Below the pieces are notes generated by a model, which was not told the DNA's origin, searched no databases, and saw only the letters and a list, made by a program, of their open reading frames with translations. From Vibrio hepatarius (GTDB taxonomy: Bacteria; Pseudomonadota; Gammaproteobacteria; Enterobacterales; Vibrionaceae), in contig NZ_LHPI01000009.1 in the NCBI RefSeq assembly GCF_001274785.1, forward strand, positions 186,001-250,000: DNA of 64,000 bases, read 5' to 3'. A program made the position numbers and the translations under genes. Each line of letters opens with the position of its first letter. Position 1 is the stretch's first letter. Shown here piece after piece: positions 63,214 through 64,000 of this stretch.

Positions 63214-63613
63214 ACCATTCCCCCCAGAAAATTAATCTATCGAGATGAATTGGGTTTGCTTTTTGTATCAGTGTGGTTGAGGAAATGGTGCTTTGCCAAA
63301 TCGTACAACGTGAATAAGGTTGTGAGCTGGCTCGATAAATCGACGATTGAACGACAACTCCTAGGGCTGAGAGTGTGCGAAAAGAGCGCATCGAGGGAGA
63401 GAAAAATGAGAGCGCGATCTACTCATAAATAGTAGGGACAATTCTTTAAATGTACTGCCACTATTGGGGTCTAGCAAAGCCTATTTATAGAAAAATTGGT
63501 AAGAGTTTCTAATCTATTAGCGGTATCACATTCTGGAGCTAAAATTCTTAACAAGGGTATCGTGCTTTTGCTACAGATTAGCTGTCCCTTGCATGGTTTG
63601 TTCGGAGGTTACA
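63214..63613. other. Intergenic gap with no gene seen
   Basis: 400 bases between two divergent genes. A short frame at 63250-63432 is rejected. It presumably holds both promoters; no clear operator or hairpin with a T run was found. Confidence 0.6.
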
Positions 63614-63811
63614 ATGTCCATTAATTCTATTGACCATGATGAAATGACTAAAATTGCAGAAACGTGGGACTTCACGGAAGAAGTAGAGTCACAAAAGCCA
63701 GTCAGAAGCGTTAAATCAGCGGAAGCTCGTCGTCGTATTGAAGCATTGAGAGAGATCCGAGAAAGTGGTTTAACGATTGAAGAGGCAAAAGAGCTGGGCC
63801 TTATTCACTAG
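63614..63811 (+). CDS. Small PA3496-like protein
   Basis: 65 aa from the ATG at 63614, which has a perfect GGAGGT five bases upstream. Acidic N-terminal half (WDFTEEVESQK) and basic middle SAEARRRIEALREIRE, resembling the layout of the short PA3496 family (acidic stretch, then RRRIE-L-E). The family has a suggested envelope role. Assignment is tentative. Confidence 0.7.
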   Translation: MSINSIDHDEMTKIAETWDFTEEVESQKPVRSVKSAEARRRIEALREIRESGLTIEEAKELGLIH

Positions 63812-63836
63812 CTCTTACTCACATTGCAAATACGTT

Positions 63837-63867
63837 AGGGTGGCGCAGTTAGCCACCCTTTGTTTTT
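63837..63867 (+). terminator. Terminator after the 65-aa gene
   Basis: AGGGTGGC / GCCACCCT with loop GCAGTTA, then TTGTTTTT. Confidence 0.85.
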
Positions 63868-63975
63868 CAGTATTTTTTTGATCTGATCCGCTACTCCCAC
63901 CTCGATTCCTTCTCAACATTCCAGTTTGATGTGGTATATTCCCACTCCATATTTTTACAGATACAGAGCTGTCCT

Positions 63976-64000
63976 ATGTCGATTAACCTTTCAAACCTTC
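63976..64000 (+). CDS. Start of a truncated gene at the right edge
   Basis: ATG followed by MSINLSNL to the window end. Only eight codons are visible, so neither reading nor function is secure. No strong Shine-Dalgarno is seen. Confidence 0.35.

Noticed and set aside
63250..63432. 60-codon frame in the gap before the 65-aa gene
   Set aside because: No ribosome-binding site, no conserved-looking features; treated as intergenic.

Overview
The window is the replication-origin region of the second chromosome of a Vibrio species. The genes for the chromosome II initiator RctB (60438-62408, +) and the partition pair ParA2/ParB2 (57017-59219, -) flank an iteron-rich non-coding segment (59220-60437). 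Six perfect copies of the chromosome II centromere motif parS2 (NTTTACANTGTAAAN) are scattered through the window. Gene content (malT/malP/malQ/glgB, nagB, sstT, sgrR, yegD, tmcA, yibL) fits a marine Vibrio. The species cannot be fixed from the sequence. No transposon, integron, CRISPR array, rRNA or tRNA gene was seen.

Layout. 1-8.3 kb: end of a DUF2057 gene, an HD-GYP phosphodiesterase, a GNAT, a copper-delivery operon (small membrane protein, SCO1, PCuAC), sstT, a Sel1-repeat protein, nagB and a 58-aa protein. 8.3-11.5 kb: an SgrR-type sugar-phosphate-stress regulator followed by a HAD sugar phosphatase; upstream of sgrR lies an orphan terminator on the opposite strand that suggests an unannotated small RNA. 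11.6-13.1 kb: two exported, probably beta-barrel proteins. 13.3-23.7 kb: glycogen/maltodextrin block (glgB, malQ, malP on -, malT divergent on +) with MalT and CRP-like sites between malP and malT. 24-28.7 kb: aromatic amino acid permease, a large periplasmic phosphodiesterase-like protein and yibL.

28.8-41.5 kb: a complete Tad (Flp) pilus locus on the minus strand (flp, rcpC, rcpA, CpaD-like lipoprotein, tadZ, tadA, tadB, tadC, tadD, tadE, tadF, tadG, OmpA-like), mostly with overlapping or abutting start/stop codons. The prepilin peptidase gene tadV is divergent and a LysR regulator gene is convergent with it. 41.7-45.9 kb: an RND pump and its adaptor. 46.4-54.6 kb: DCC thiol protein, Cache chemoreceptor, P-loop kinase-like protein, LysE exporter, YdcH-like protein, YegD chaperone, DEDDh exonuclease, a decayed GNAT pseudogene and a FapA/DUF342 protein.

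54.6-64 kb: a three-site parS2 cluster, tmcA, parB2, parA2, another parS2, the origin, rctB, and downstream of rctB a candidate small RNA plus three further RctB-type sites in and beside a 159-aa gene. The origin contains six RctB-type sites in the inc-like half, two TTACGG-headed long repeats, two perfect DnaA boxes, an array of six iterons at about 23-bp period, and an AT-rich tract. ParA2/ParB2 should segregate the chromosome through the parS2 sites, and RctB should start replication at the iteron array and repress itself through sites near its own promoter. The least explained features are the two candidate small RNAs (8.55-8.7 kb and 62.55-62.67 kb) and the RctB-type sites inside the gene at 62734-63213.
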